Of a DNA stretch of 64,000 bases, positions 10,801-22,400 are shown piece by piece (positions within the stretch are counted from its first letter, which is position 1; every line of letters begins with the position of its first letter). The DNA comes from Serilophus lunatus (lineage: Eukaryota; Chordata; Aves; Passeriformes; Eurylaimidae). The stretch spans positions 172,054-236,053 of the forward strand of contig VXBA01003096.1 of NCBI GenBank assembly GCA_013399895.1, written 5' to 3'. Position numbers and translations under genes: made by a program. Below the pieces are notes generated by a model that did no database searches, had not been told where the DNA came from, and saw only the letters and a program-made list of their open reading frames with translations.

Positions 10801-13800
10801 AGATCCAGGAAAAATTTCTACCATACTGTATACCCAGAAGAGCTCAATGAAATGGTCATAGTAAGAGTAAAAGAATATTGGAATGATTTTTGATAGTTTC
10901 ATTCCATGCTCATCTACACAATGTACAATAGTTTCACTAAAACTTCGTCACAGAATTTTAGAGAGGAAATAAAAGTCAGACACACTCTCATGACTGAACA
11001 AAGATTTGATGTAAGTTCAAAATTTTATGGGATATGCATGTATGAGTCTCAAATACAAACTACTCTGCACCTGTTCCTGTAGGCAAAGCACTAGTACTAA
11101 ACTGTTATTTCTATGTGATTAGAAAGAAAAAAAAATTTTGCCTGACAAAATCTGATCCAAGAAATTAATTTTCACTTTATAGAATGGAGATGCAATCAGC
11201 ATAAAAGGTCTAGTGCAAGTGAAGGTAATAAGACTTCCTAGCCAAGGGAGAGACTGAGAAATAAAAAGAAAATTAGTAGACAGAGATTAGGGGAACAGGC
11301 ATGGAAGGTCTGATCTTCCTTTCCGAATATATTTTGTTCCCTTATCAGAGATGGTCAAATAGTTATTTCCTTTTTTGCACTCCCAAATTAGAGCATGTTT
11401 CATGCAGAGACTTTTTGGCTTCCACAAAGAACAGTCTTGGTAGGTTGGAGAGAAGTCCATTTATACAACTTTTTGTTTCCCCATAGAACCCTGTGGTTAT
11501 ATAAAAATGTCTCTGGTACAGTCTTCCAGGAGTATTTCTTCTGAGTTCAGGCCAGTATTTATATTTTGTTTCAAGGGAAGCTGATGTTTCAGCCTGTCTT
11601 CACAGGTGGGTTCATGAAACACCCATGAAACCAAACGTTTCAGAAGTTTTTGTGGTGAGCTTACTATATACTGCTCTGTATACAGTATGGACCACCTCTC
11701 AACCTCAGGGACATAGTTTCCCACACCAGAGCAGGCAGCACAACGTCTTTCTGAGCTGGTTTCAACAGGCTGAAGCTCAAGTGGTTGGTGTAGTCTGAAA
11801 AAAAAAAAGTAAATTGAAGTTTTAAACTCATGGTCTGCGATCACCAGATCCAATGCCAGGGTCTAAAACTGCGTGGATAGACAGAAGTACCTCTGAACAC
11901 ATGGACAGAAAAATATTCCTTGTTTAATTTCTTTCCTGCTGCAGGAGGGGCTGGGTGTTTTTCAGGGGCTGCAATGGCAACAGACATCCAGGGTTTTCCT
12001 GATACGTGCAGACACAAGGGACCTTTGCTTTATAGCAGCAATTGTCAATCTCCAGAAAAGAAGGGCACTCAAGCAATCGGTACTTCCCCTTCTTTCATCC
12101 CTAGACAGTGCTAAGAACAGCTGAAAATAGAGTATCCCTCCTCAACCCCGAAAATTGTGTCATTCTTCCTTTATACAAAATCCATGTCTGATTGCACACA
12201 GTGTAGCACAGCGTCAAACTGCATGAGTCAGTGAAGAAAGAAAGAGCATTGCAGTTCCATCTCCTTCTGGAATGGGCCAGAGCTGAGTTTCCAAGCTGGA
12301 GTGGTTTCAGGATGAAGTTTGCAAGCTCTGAAGCATGAGACTCCAACTTTAGGACAATCCTGTCAAATCTAATTAGAAAGTAATAATCAACTTTTGAAAT
12401 TTCTTGTATTTGTTTGAAGAGTCTCTAGTTTGCTGAAGTTGATGAGGTCTTCTTGTCCTTCTGGGAAAAAAAATTTCACAAATTCAGTGCTTTATTTTTT
12501 TTTTCAAAGCATTTTGCAGATATTAAATCATCTTCAAATGTCTTTTAGAGAATAAGTAAGGGATACTGTTTTCACAAATGCGGGAGGAAAATAGGCTGAC
12601 AACAATCTATCCTTGGCATGTGCTATTAAAGAGAGGTTTCAAGAACTAAAGGAACTCTTCAGGGGTCTCCAGCCCTAGCCATAGATAATATGAACAAATT
12701 GCTGTAAATTCATTAATGTGTGAAATATTCTAGGCTAACTTTTATGCATTTGAACTGACTGATTTAAACAGCAATAGTTGGGAGAACAGTTTGATATTAG
12801 CTCCACTATACAGGATTTAGGTCTGTATTCCATAGGCTATCCTAGAAAGACATCAGCTAAAGCACATAACTGTGAAATGAACATTTTATCCTCTAAATTC
12901 TTGTCATGCTGGCTCATACGGGAGTCATCACTTGCTGCTGTCACAAAAAGAACAGGCGTAAGAAAGTGATGAATCAAGGAGGGGATTTCCCCTTCCCTCC
13001 CTAGAAGACTGCTCTGGATTCTGTAGGAGCCTTCCTTTCTGCTTACAGATCACAGCAACTCAGTGCTGCCAGGAAACCACAGAAAGGCAGCAGAGTCATG
13101 CAAAACTTCTTTTTATGCAATCATAGTGTCTATCCTTTAATGACCCAGCAAAGTAGAAATTGTTCCAAACCACCAGAACTGCTTTTGTATTGCTCATCGG
13201 GAGACTCAGAGCCTCTGATCCTCTGAGAATCTATACGTACCATTCAGAGATATGTCCTGTGTACATGGTGCAGACTTCTCAGAATTTGTCCACTGCAGAT
13301 AAGATTTCAGAGAGAACATCCTTTTCCTTATGTCTTGAAGCTTTATTTTTTCTAATTGAAACTGAAATAGAGACCAGAAATCAAGCTTTCTTCCATCTTT
13401 TAGAAATTATTTTTCCTTTATTTCATATTTTTTCGAAGAATTTCAAATCTCTCTTCTTTGGCATCACTTTGTATAAAATAAGTTCTCCTATAGCTATGTT
13501 GCATAATAAAAGAAAATTAATATGGTAAATCCTGCTTTTATAAGAAAAGTACATGAACTGTAAAAGTATAACCACTTCCAAAGTGCTATAAAAAACAGAA
13601 AGAAGTTTGTAACATGGGCAGAGTTGCAGAACTCTTAATATTTTTCAGAAGACTGGAAGGAACATCTTCAAGTTTTTTATGCACATCATCTATGCCTGAA
13701 AAATGCCAGTCAATTAAAGATCTGCAGCTGCTGAAACATAGCCTTGGGGTTTGTGCGTTCCTCCTTGGGCAGACAGCTGATATGCTAAGTGATATACTAG

Positions 13801-14110
13801 GTGATATGCTGTCTCATGTGAAGATCCTCAGTAAAATTGTGCCCTGATTGCCTGACCCACAATACTTTCTCTCCTAGATCTGCAAGGGATGAGTGTCAAT
13901 CAGGTATCTCCCACCACGTCACAGGAGAGCTTCCCATGATGCAGTTCATGCAGGAACTGCAGTAATGAAAAAGCAGCTTCAGAAATTGCCATGATATTTT
14001 CACTATGTTTTTTGTGTTTCCGTCTTGCATTACATCCCAGCACAAAGTACTGGACTTCAGCTATAAATAACTGCATTGACTCATGTTTGATACTGGCTGC
14101 CCGCCAGATG
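7863..14110. other. AT-rich desert with one exon-like segment
   Basis: About 6.2 kb without a recognisable gene or repeat family. ORFs of 118-130 codons (8807-9199 plus, 11497-11853 minus, 13160-13528 plus) have no motif I recognise and a composition like their surroundings. The only part that stands out is the minus-strand segment at 11665-11794, listed separately. An acceptor-like 'tttctttcctgctgcag' also occurs on the plus strand near 11929-11945, with no convincing exon after it. Confidence 0.5.
11665..11794 (-). other. Exon-like segment (polypyrimidine acceptor to GTAAGC)
   Basis: On the minus strand a nine-T polypyrimidine tract ending in TTCAG is followed at 11794 by an open frame (RLHQPLELQPVETSSERRC AACSG...). 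It runs through to a donor-like GTAAGC at 11664-11659, giving a 130-nt candidate exon. The same frame stays open past the donor to 11497. I do not recognise the peptide, which has no domain I can name. Acceptor-plus-donor pairs at this spacing occur by chance many times in 64 kb, so this is a lead, not a gene call. Confidence 0.15.

Positions 14111-14177
<67 letters not shown>
14111..14177. repeat. (TAA)n trinucleotide microsatellite
   Basis: About 22 uninterrupted TAA/ATA units. The plus-strand ORF at 13991-14224 reads through it as a run of asparagines and is not a real poly-Asn protein. Confidence 0.96.
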
Positions 14178-14178
<1 letters not shown>

Positions 14179-17100
14179 ATCTCACTTTCTACCTGATCTA
14201 TGGATGTATGTATACAAAGACTGACTCAGTCACTAATTCATGTGTGGAATTTACAGGCCCATCACTGGTTCAAAAATGCATTCAAGCCACGTATAACGGA
14301 TATCTTTAGAGGAAGGAGGATGGAGATGGCTTTTGGCGCAAACCCAGAATGTATCCTTTCAACTAACATTTGGCTCACTGGATTTCATTGTATGGCTTTA
14401 TTAAGCTTCTTTTTAATACTTTCTAACTTCTTACTTGCAACTTGCAGCCCCTTTCAGAGAAGATCACGTTTCTCACCTTTTTCAGCAGTACCGTTTGGGA
14501 GTTGTATCAAGGCCAGGCCAATCTGGTTTCCAGACAAGTCAACTTCTTGAGGCCCTCCCAAAATTTATTTCATTAAAGTGACATAAATCATGCTACTCAT
14601 CCTCTTACCTGCTCTGTGATTAATTTTCATACACTTATGATTGTGCATATGCAGCTTCAATCAGCTTTGGTTGTTCCTGCAGCAGGGAGGTTTGGCTGGT
14701 GGGTCACTGACTGCCCTGAGTCCAGTCTCTATGCTCCTCGCTATTTAATTCTCAATTTCCTGTTTGGTGACAGGTAAAATATGCTTCATAAGGACAAGAA
14801 GGAATGACAGAAAATTGCTGTTTCAAAGTAGAAAACAACGTCCCAGATCTGACCCCAGCAAAACCACTCTATGTGGCACTTGACTTGTTACTTGCCTTAA
14901 AGAAATGAATTCTGTCCAGGGTTGGTGTGGTACTAATTACCACAGCTTTTGGCTAAGAATGAACTATAAATCTTTAAAGACCAACAAGTCTGATTAGGCT
15001 TGATTTTTTTTGGCACTGTTGTGGTACCTGCAAAAAGAAAAATATTTTTGCAGAACAGATTCAGTATATCCGATACTTCCTCGCATGCAACACTTATCAC
15101 GCTCAGGTTTATTGATGCAGGAAGTCAGTTTTCAAGTTTTATTCTTTAAAAAATTGAGCTAAGGCCAGATCTTCAAGTGATAGAAATCAGCATAACACTG
15201 TTATTCTTAGTTGTGTTTTCAGCAGTTCAGAATATAGGTCTTGCATTTCCATCCTGGAGCCTAGTGGTAGAAAAGGTCTATCAGGTCATGTTGTCTATGT
15301 CCTTGTCTTTGAAAAATTGTTCCCTTGTGCATAGAAATAGGAAGCAGCCCAACATTGTTTTTAAACATTTCACTTCCACAAATGGTGTTTTTACCATTTT
15401 CCCCCAGGAGTATGCTCCATTCAGATGGGTATTTTCCTGGCTCTAAGCGCCACAATTTGATTTTATATTGAGATTCACAATTTCTGCATCCAGGTAACAA
15501 TTTTCCCTTTGACTATATGCATTCTTCAAATACCTGTATATAGTTGTCATGCTCCAGCTTTTTTAGTTTTTTGGACAACCTGCAAATACTTAACTCTTAG
15601 TTGTTTTTCAAAAAATTAGTTCACTTTAAAACAGTAATTATTCTTAAATCTCTTTTCTAAATTGCCTTCTATCTGTCAGGAATCATTTGGTGTCTAGTGA
15701 TGAACACAATATGTAAGTGCAGATGACCAGGCTGGAGCAGAGACAGATTTTGTATGGGGTGACGATGAGAGATAATACAGCTTCCATGTGTATGGAGATG
15801 CTTGACTGAGCAGTGGGGTGCCAAGAGAACTTCTATGGGGTAGCACTCAGTGGTCCTGTTGGCCTTCAGAACAGGGCAAGGGAAGTATATTTCAGCACTT
15901 AAAGTTTTGGGTTTAAAGTATAAACTTAAATCCTATCCAAGATTGCAGCCTTGCAGATGTCACTTGAAATGATCGAGTCAAGGGAAGTGACCAGGGCATT
16001 TCCCTGTATCTGGGATTTCCAGTCATTTTTAAGTGTTTTCCAGTGAAGATGATTACTCAAGTGTAGTGAATTTATGCCTGGCAACATACAGGCTTACACC
16101 AATAATTACATTTCACAAACTTGACAGTAGCAGTCCAAGGACTGTCAGGTATGCCTGGAATATGAACAGAAAAAGTGTGGTCTACGTTGCTGTCCTGCTT
16201 TCTTGTACAGTGGTATTTGGGGCTGTTGCCTTTGGGACATACCACAAAAAACAATGCACATGCCACGAAGATTGAGGGAAAAAGCACACATTTTTCAACG
16301 ATGCCATTGAAAGTAGGAAGCACCTTCAGAAGAAGAACATGCAAGGCAGTAGCAAACACTACCAAAAATACCAGTTAATATTTTTAAATTTTCATAGCAT
16401 GAGGAGAAGTGGCTGCAGAACTGGGTAAAGGTAGAAATGTATCTTTGAATTAGCTTGTTCAGAAAGCTCTGAATTACCTTCATGTTGGAGGTGACAGCCT
16501 GTGAGTAACCTTGTGGTGCCATAGAATTACCATTGTCAAAACTTACCAGTTTCCTTTTGACATGATTTTTTTTCTTAAAAATATTCAATACATTACTTGC
16601 CCAGGTCAAAGAATTTGGATTGCACAGGAGTGTCTCCATTTTGCTGTGGGGAACAACTACCACTTCCATAACAAACAGCCACCACTTCCATAAAAAAGGC
16701 CCTTCTTCCTTTCCTCTGCTTATGCTCTCGTGCCTATTTCTACAAACACTATCTGCTGGACACGGCTCTTCCTCAACTCAGCTATAAAGTGGCTCTTCTC
16801 TTTCCAACAACATACATAAAAAATCACAAATCTGAAGAGTAGTTTTGTCATTCCCAAGTGGCAGTTGGAGTTCTGAACTCAAATGGCCAAGGAGTTTTCT
16901 GCCATATATAGGGCCCAGAGATTTTTAAGTAGATGCTGATACCCTCTAAAACCCAAAAGGAGGAAAGACCGTCAAGAAGAATGCAAAGGTCACAATGTTC
17001 CTCTTTCAACGTCACATGTGCCAACTTGTGACTGGCATAGTTTGTGGCTACCAGTTCATGAAGAGAATTGGTTGATCAAAAGTGAGCAATTTAGGCTTCT

Positions 17101-18033
17101 GTTTAGGAACCAGCAAGGAGAGAGGACAGGATTTGCAGTCTTTCATGAGGTGAACAGAAATAAGTCTCCCTTTCTAGCCACCAAATATTTCTTTCCTAGA
17201 AATAACTTTTCTTTCAAGTCTAGATGAGGAATTTGCCCTTTCTTTTAAGGAAAAAAGTGCTATTGTTGTATTCCTTCAACACTGATGCAACCTCATAGAT
17301 CAGGTACATATCTATCATCTAACCTTTTGCTGTTTGATACTGTCTGAATGTGTCTGTTGTGAGTACATAGCCACAGGAACATCAATACCTGAAGAATTTC
17401 TGTCAGGCAGGGTTAGCTCTTGGCATCACCACAAACAACTCAAGAGGGCAGGAGTGTCTTTATGCCATTTGGAGGTCTGCCTCACACATCACAAACAGTG
17501 AAAATTCTGAACTTGAAAGCTTCCTTTTGCATAATGAGTGCAGAACTAGCAGTTCTGTTAGAATGTGTGATTGCCACAGCAAAGGCCAATGAAACATAGA
17601 GACAGAAATATCTCCTTCATTATTTTTAGTGTGGCCACAACCTGGGAAAATACATTCATATTGAAATAAAATTAATTATATAGTCAGTTCTCAGGAATGT
17701 TCTGATAACTTGCAGAAAAATACTATGCCATTGTATATTCTATACCAGTCTTGCATACCTATAACTTTAATATATCATTTTGTCCTCATTTGGTATGAGG
17801 AAATAATATAATTTTATTCTAAATAAATTAGAAAAGTGTACCTGGGAAATGGTAGGTCATCTAAAAATTGAAATAAATATGCTATAAAATTATAGGAAAC
17901 AGCTTTCCATATTGTGTCTTTTATCAATCATATTGGGTGAATTTGGCATTATATGTTTTATCTCAAATGCTTGCTATTATTTCTACATTGATTTGGCTGG
18001 AAGCAGCCTCATTAAGTATGAAATTACTTGTAA
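14178..18033. other. AT-rich desert with a micro-ORF
   Basis: No known gene or repeat recognised in about 3.9 kb. Two short phrases are duplicated in tandem-like fashion at 16658-16692 ('ccacttccata' twice). The only ORF worth naming is the 37-codon frame at 16162-16275, listed separately. Confidence 0.5.
16162..16275 (+). other. Possible 37-aa single-pass membrane micro-ORF
   Basis: The first ATG of this frame is at 16162, with A at position -3. The 37-residue product has a basic start (MNRK), about 20 hydrophobic residues (VVYVAVLLSCTVVFGAVAFG) and a short polar tail with a CTC motif (HKKQCTCHED). That would fit a small single-pass membrane protein with the N-terminus on the positive side. 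I do not recognise it as a known family, and nothing nearby suggests a transcript. AT-rich DNA often gives hydrophobic short ORFs by chance. Confidence 0.12.
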
Positions 18034-18038
18034 ATCCA
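18034..18038. repeat. Target-site duplication, left copy (ATCCA)
   Basis: Five bases immediately before the TGTGGTGG terminus of the solo LTR; identical to 19412-19416. Confidence 0.88.
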
Positions 18039-19411
18039 TGTGGTGGTTTGAACCACTTTTTATTTTATACAGGGCATGCACAATAAAGATGACGGAAGAC
18101 TGAAGAAAATTGGCGGGAAGGGAACAGTTTATTAAGTGGGGTTTAAAATAGGAAAGAAGGGATAACCGATGGGGACAAACACTCAACACGCAGAAAACAC
18201 AAAAGGGAAAAAAGGGACAAAACCAAAAGCGAGCTGCTTTCCCAGCAAGGTGACTAGCTGAGAAAACAGGGGGAGGGGTAGGGAAGCCATCTCTCTCCCT
18301 CCCTTTCTGCTGATATCACTCCTGGCCCCTCGAGGTTCTCTGAAAAACACAAAAAGAAGTGAAAAGCGACCCCCTCCGAGGAACCTTCGGGAAGTAGCTA
18401 CTTGCGATCAAGCTGTACTTTCCTTCAGTGCCAGGAGGAATGGGTGGAGTCATGCCGTGGGGTCTGAGACCCAGGAGGAAAGAAGCTGTGTGCTTTGCCC
18501 CCGGACCGGAAGCCAAAGAAAGGGAGGGCTTCTGTGTTCGGCTTTTTAAGGTCTTGTGCAAGTCTCGCTGTCTTCTTCCTGGCTGAGCTGTCTCCTGACT
18601 GGCCAGCAGTGCCAAGCCCCGCCTTTCTTCTGGCAGCTTCACTCCAGGCACAATGGTGGGTCCCGCTGGAGACCACGTGCCCAGGGTTCGAGGCGCCATC
18701 TTTGTTTCCATGGCCGCGGGCACTTCGGGGACGCCCCGGAGTGACTGCTGCCCCTCTGCGTGGCCATCGCCAGCACGGTGCCAGTGCTGGATCCCTGCCA
18801 CTGTCAACAAGCAGCCGCCGTGCTCACGCTTCCGGCCGCAGCTGTGCCGAGGTCCGGTGCCAGCACCCGCAGCGTGTCTCTGCCTGCAAACTGGGAACTG
18901 CTGGGGCTGCACCCCACTGCGCTGCCCCTCTGCCGCCCGCCGGCATGCCGGGGATCCCCCGCGGCCACGCCCCCAGGCCGCCGCCTGCTCCGGGACTGGG
19001 GGACCACCGCACATCACGTGTGATGTGAGACAGCCCCGGGGCCGCACGCTGGCAGGTGCAGATCAGCCGGCCGCTGCCTCCCCATCGCGTGGGGATTGGC
19101 ACCAGCACCGGCTGCCGCCGCCCCCGGCCCCTGGGGGGGAGAGCAGGCAGGAGCGAGGGCTGTCCCGGTCACAGCTCAGCCCAGGAAACAGCAGGAGATG
19201 GGGGGAGCAGCCCACACCGAGAGCACACATCCCCCCCTCCCCCTTCCCCCAGCTCCAGGGAGAGCGGGCAGGAGTGGGAGCCATCCCTTAAGGAAAACAG
19301 GATTTTACACAGGCAGGCAAGTGGGCCCTTCTTACACACCCTCCCCTCCCCCAAAGCCCAAGGATCCCCGCAAGCCCACCCCTGAGACCCGAAGCCCCTC
19401 AAACCCCCACA
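18039..19411 (-). mobile_element. Solo LTR, copy A (1,373 bp) with 5-bp TSD
   Basis: A minus-strand LTR of an endogenous retrovirus. On the minus strand it starts TGTGGGGGTTTG (19411) and ends CAAACCACCACA (18039). These are near-perfect inverted termini, flanked by the duplication ATCCA. A 5-bp duplication is typical of class III (ERVL-like) elements but not exclusive to them. Promoter-like parts on the minus strand: a decayed CCAAT (ccagt, about 18600) and a TATA-like ttaaaaag at 18550-18543. AATAAA lies at 18133-18128, about 90 bases from the 3' end. The body is GC- and CpG-rich, unlike the flanks. Large ORFs here (243 aa minus; 177 and 212 aa plus) overlap on both strands, carry no retroviral motif and are composition artefacts. 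No internal proviral sequence is present, so it is a solo LTR formed by LTR-LTR recombination. It shares a family with 57634-59189. Confidence 0.9.
18543..18605 (-). promoter_or_regulatory. LTR core promoter, copy A
   Basis: On the minus strand 'ctggccagtcagg' (a mutated CCAAT block) is followed about 50 bases later by the TATA-like ttaaaaag. The interval 'cagccaggaagaagacag' matches copy B almost base for base (58616-58628), so this is the promoter block of the LTR family. Whether it still fires cannot be seen. Confidence 0.55.
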
Positions 19412-19416
19412 ATCCA
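19412..19416. repeat. Target-site duplication, right copy (ATCCA)
   Basis: Five bases immediately after the ...CCCCCACA terminus of the solo LTR; identical to 18034-18038. Confidence 0.88.
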
Positions 19417-22400
19417 TTACAAACCACATGGTTGGGAAAGGTCATGAATGAGGTGGGAAAAAAAATGGCCTGCTGCAGGATCCAATCCATAAATATGGGA
19501 CCTCTCAACAGACACTCCAATATGTAGTTGAAAAGAAGATAAGACAGTATGACGGAGCTAAAGAAAAAAAATCTATTAATGTTGAAATGATTCCTGAATG
19601 TGTATCTCTTTCATTCTAAAAGAAAAGAAAATACTACCACAACTCTGTAGCTAGATCTTTGTTTTATACTTATCCAAGCTTGTGTAAACAACATATTCCC
19701 ACATTTTTATATGCATGCCTCTTTTTTGATACATTCACAGATGTAATATTTTAAATCATAATAAGTATTTTTTCTTTCTTTGTTTCCAGGGTACTCAGGC
19801 ACAATACACAGCCTGAGCTGTTTGTTTTGTTTTGAGACAGCCTCTGCATTCACTTTGTCACTGTTAAAACACTGATAAAAAAGACAATAGTTTGGATTTA
19901 TTCAGTGAGTCCAAGTGGTGTTTTAGTTCAGGCACAATCCCGTGGCCCAGAAATGTTCTTGTTCCTGAAGTCTTGCTGTACAGACAGTAATTTCCTAGCT
20001 GGTAAAATGGACCACAGACCTCATTCCCATGAGTCATGGAGGGCAATAGCCTCTAAATATTATTTAAATCAGGAGAGACACTGCAGTGTTTTCCAGTTGC
20101 TGGAAAATTTGTAAATATAAGTGTATTTAAACTGATGGCAATAATGTGATACGTTTGTTCATATACATAAGTTGTATGCTCAGTTCATAAGTGTTACAAG
20201 ATTTAATCTCTTATTAAAACAGAAGCGATGGGCCCCAATCCTTTGTTTTGTGAAGGGGATTTGACATCCACAGAATGGATCCTGGCACTCTGTGAAGAGT
20301 AGTCACATATGGACACAATAAAGAAATCTCACAGGGTTGATGGATTCTTCACCCTCTTCTTATTTTGACCTTGATTATATTCTCAAAGATTTGGTCAAGC
20401 TCTGGGAGTGCCAAAGGACTACTTTTGTTTAATAATAATTGAGTAAGAACTTATCTAGATACAGAAATCTTTTCTACAATACCAAAATATTCTGCATTAC
20501 TACTACTATGTTCCATTGCTGGGACTTCATCTCCAACAATAATCAAGAGTCAGATCTTTAATCTGATATCAGTATGCTTCCTGAGTCACATCTGCTAAAA
20601 AAAAACAATTAGAAGAGAAAAAAAATCAAAACATAAGGAAATGAGTGTTTCTTATAATTCTTTAAGTTGTATGCAAATATTAAATTGTGGCTTTTCTGTA
20701 AAGGCATCTGAAATTTATAAGAAAGGACTCTTCACACAAATAGTGTAGGAGTATAATGTCTAGGGCAGGGACTTTGAGTCTCCTGTATTGTGTACTTACT
20801 CAAATGAAGTAGAAGTTTCTGGAAGTTGTCATATTTTTTATGTTGTTCCCACTGCTTGATATCCCAGATAAGGAATTGGCCCAACTGGAAGTAAAACTCA
20901 AAGCTGTTCTCAACAGTTCTGACAATTTGTCCAGCATTCATCATTCACATCTCCACAAAAATTTGTAACAAGTTTGAATATCTGAAGGATTTGTGTTTAA
21001 TAAAACTGTAGATTAAAGGCTGCAGCACTACTGCAGGCTACAGCCTATTGCCTGTTTCCAGCAGGCAGTGTGCCATAACATTTGAAAATGGAGACATATT
21101 ACAGTATCATGGTTATGTTGCAAGAAGATTTCCGTATAATTTTTCTGGGAGGAAGAGAGCTACTATGAGCTGTTCGTATAAAACCCTGCACTCTATCATA
21201 TCCATGTGGTTATATACAAACCACTGTACCCTTGTAACCCTTGCTCAGATGTAGCTAATCTTTGTGGTCTGGCTTTCTGAATATGGCACACACACACTGC
21301 CACTGTCAGGAGCACATCTCAGCAGTTGTCTCAGCTTTCGCATGCAGTGGGCACAAAGGTGGCTTGAAGGAACCACAGATCTGAGCAGTAAAAACTTTTG
21401 TATTTTAGAAATGCATGGCCAGTCTTGAAGTGGGATTCTTTTGGAGTCCTGTCCACAGTGTGATAGGTGGTTTGTGGAACATTTTTTAGGAGAAACATGT
21501 TCAAATCATCAGTAACCTCAGTGGTGATTAAATGGAGCACTGTGTTATACCCTTTTACAATAACTAGCTGTCTCCTCTTACATTAGTCAGTTTTCTTTAA
21601 AGAGATTATATTTGTTTATGAGAAAACGTTGCAACATGCATCACACTTTTTACATTACCATCCCTTGAATCAAAGTTTTTCAGTCTTGTTTCATTGGGAC
21701 CACAAATATAGCCACGGAAATTTCACTCTGCTTCTGGGTAGGTGTATCATAGTATATGAAGGAAGAAAAAATATGAAACTGAAAAATTACTAGGTAAGTT
21801 TCCTTTAGAGAGTAAAACTCCTGTGACTTAAAAAAAAAAAAAAAAAAGAAAAAATATATTTAGTAGTGTGTTCTTGCTCCTTTTTTACAATTCAATGAGA
21901 ATTAGAATAGGTATGCTTCATGCACCAAAAAAGTACTGCAAATAATAATAAAATAGAAAACATCATTTCCTTATGCTTGTAAATACTCTCTCCAAAGTGT
22001 AACACTACATGTTGTTAATTTATATTGTAATTCCTTGCCTGTGATTTTCTTAAGGGTGATCTTAGTGAAAACCGAGTAGTTGATGCCCATTAGGCCCTAT
22101 AGTTGAGGCTAAGTGTTTATTTCTTCTCTATTTAAGCTGAGCATATGGATTAAGAAAGGATTTGCAAATAGGCTAGAGATTTGAATCTGAAATTTTTTGA
22201 ATGTCAATATGGACACCTTGGAGGCATTCATAGTAATAAACTCTTCTTGAATTTTACTGTGGCTGGTTGTAATGGAAATTCATAGTGGAAAACATCAAGT
22301 TGCAGAGCAGAAAAACTGTTGTGATTCCCATGTGAATAACTGCATATCATGTGAAACCAGTATCCCATAAACAAAGAGAAAGGTTTTCAATTATTTACTT

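Noticed and set aside
13991..14224. ORF with a poly-asparagine run
   Set aside because: A read-through of the (TAA)n microsatellite.
18316..19047. 243-codon minus-strand ORF, with 177- and 212-codon plus-strand ORFs
   Set aside because: All lie inside solo LTR copy A and overlap each other on both strands. No domain visible; explained by GC-richness of the LTR.
19412..19428. An alternative outer end for solo LTR copy A at 19428 (aaaccaca)
   Set aside because: That end gives no matching target duplication, whereas ending at 19411 gives an exact ATCCA on both sides and symmetric termini.
21020..21060. Repeated 'ggctgcag...ctgcaggctacagcc' considered as a hairpin RNA
   Set aside because: The arms pair over only a few bases and leave no stable stem of miRNA length.
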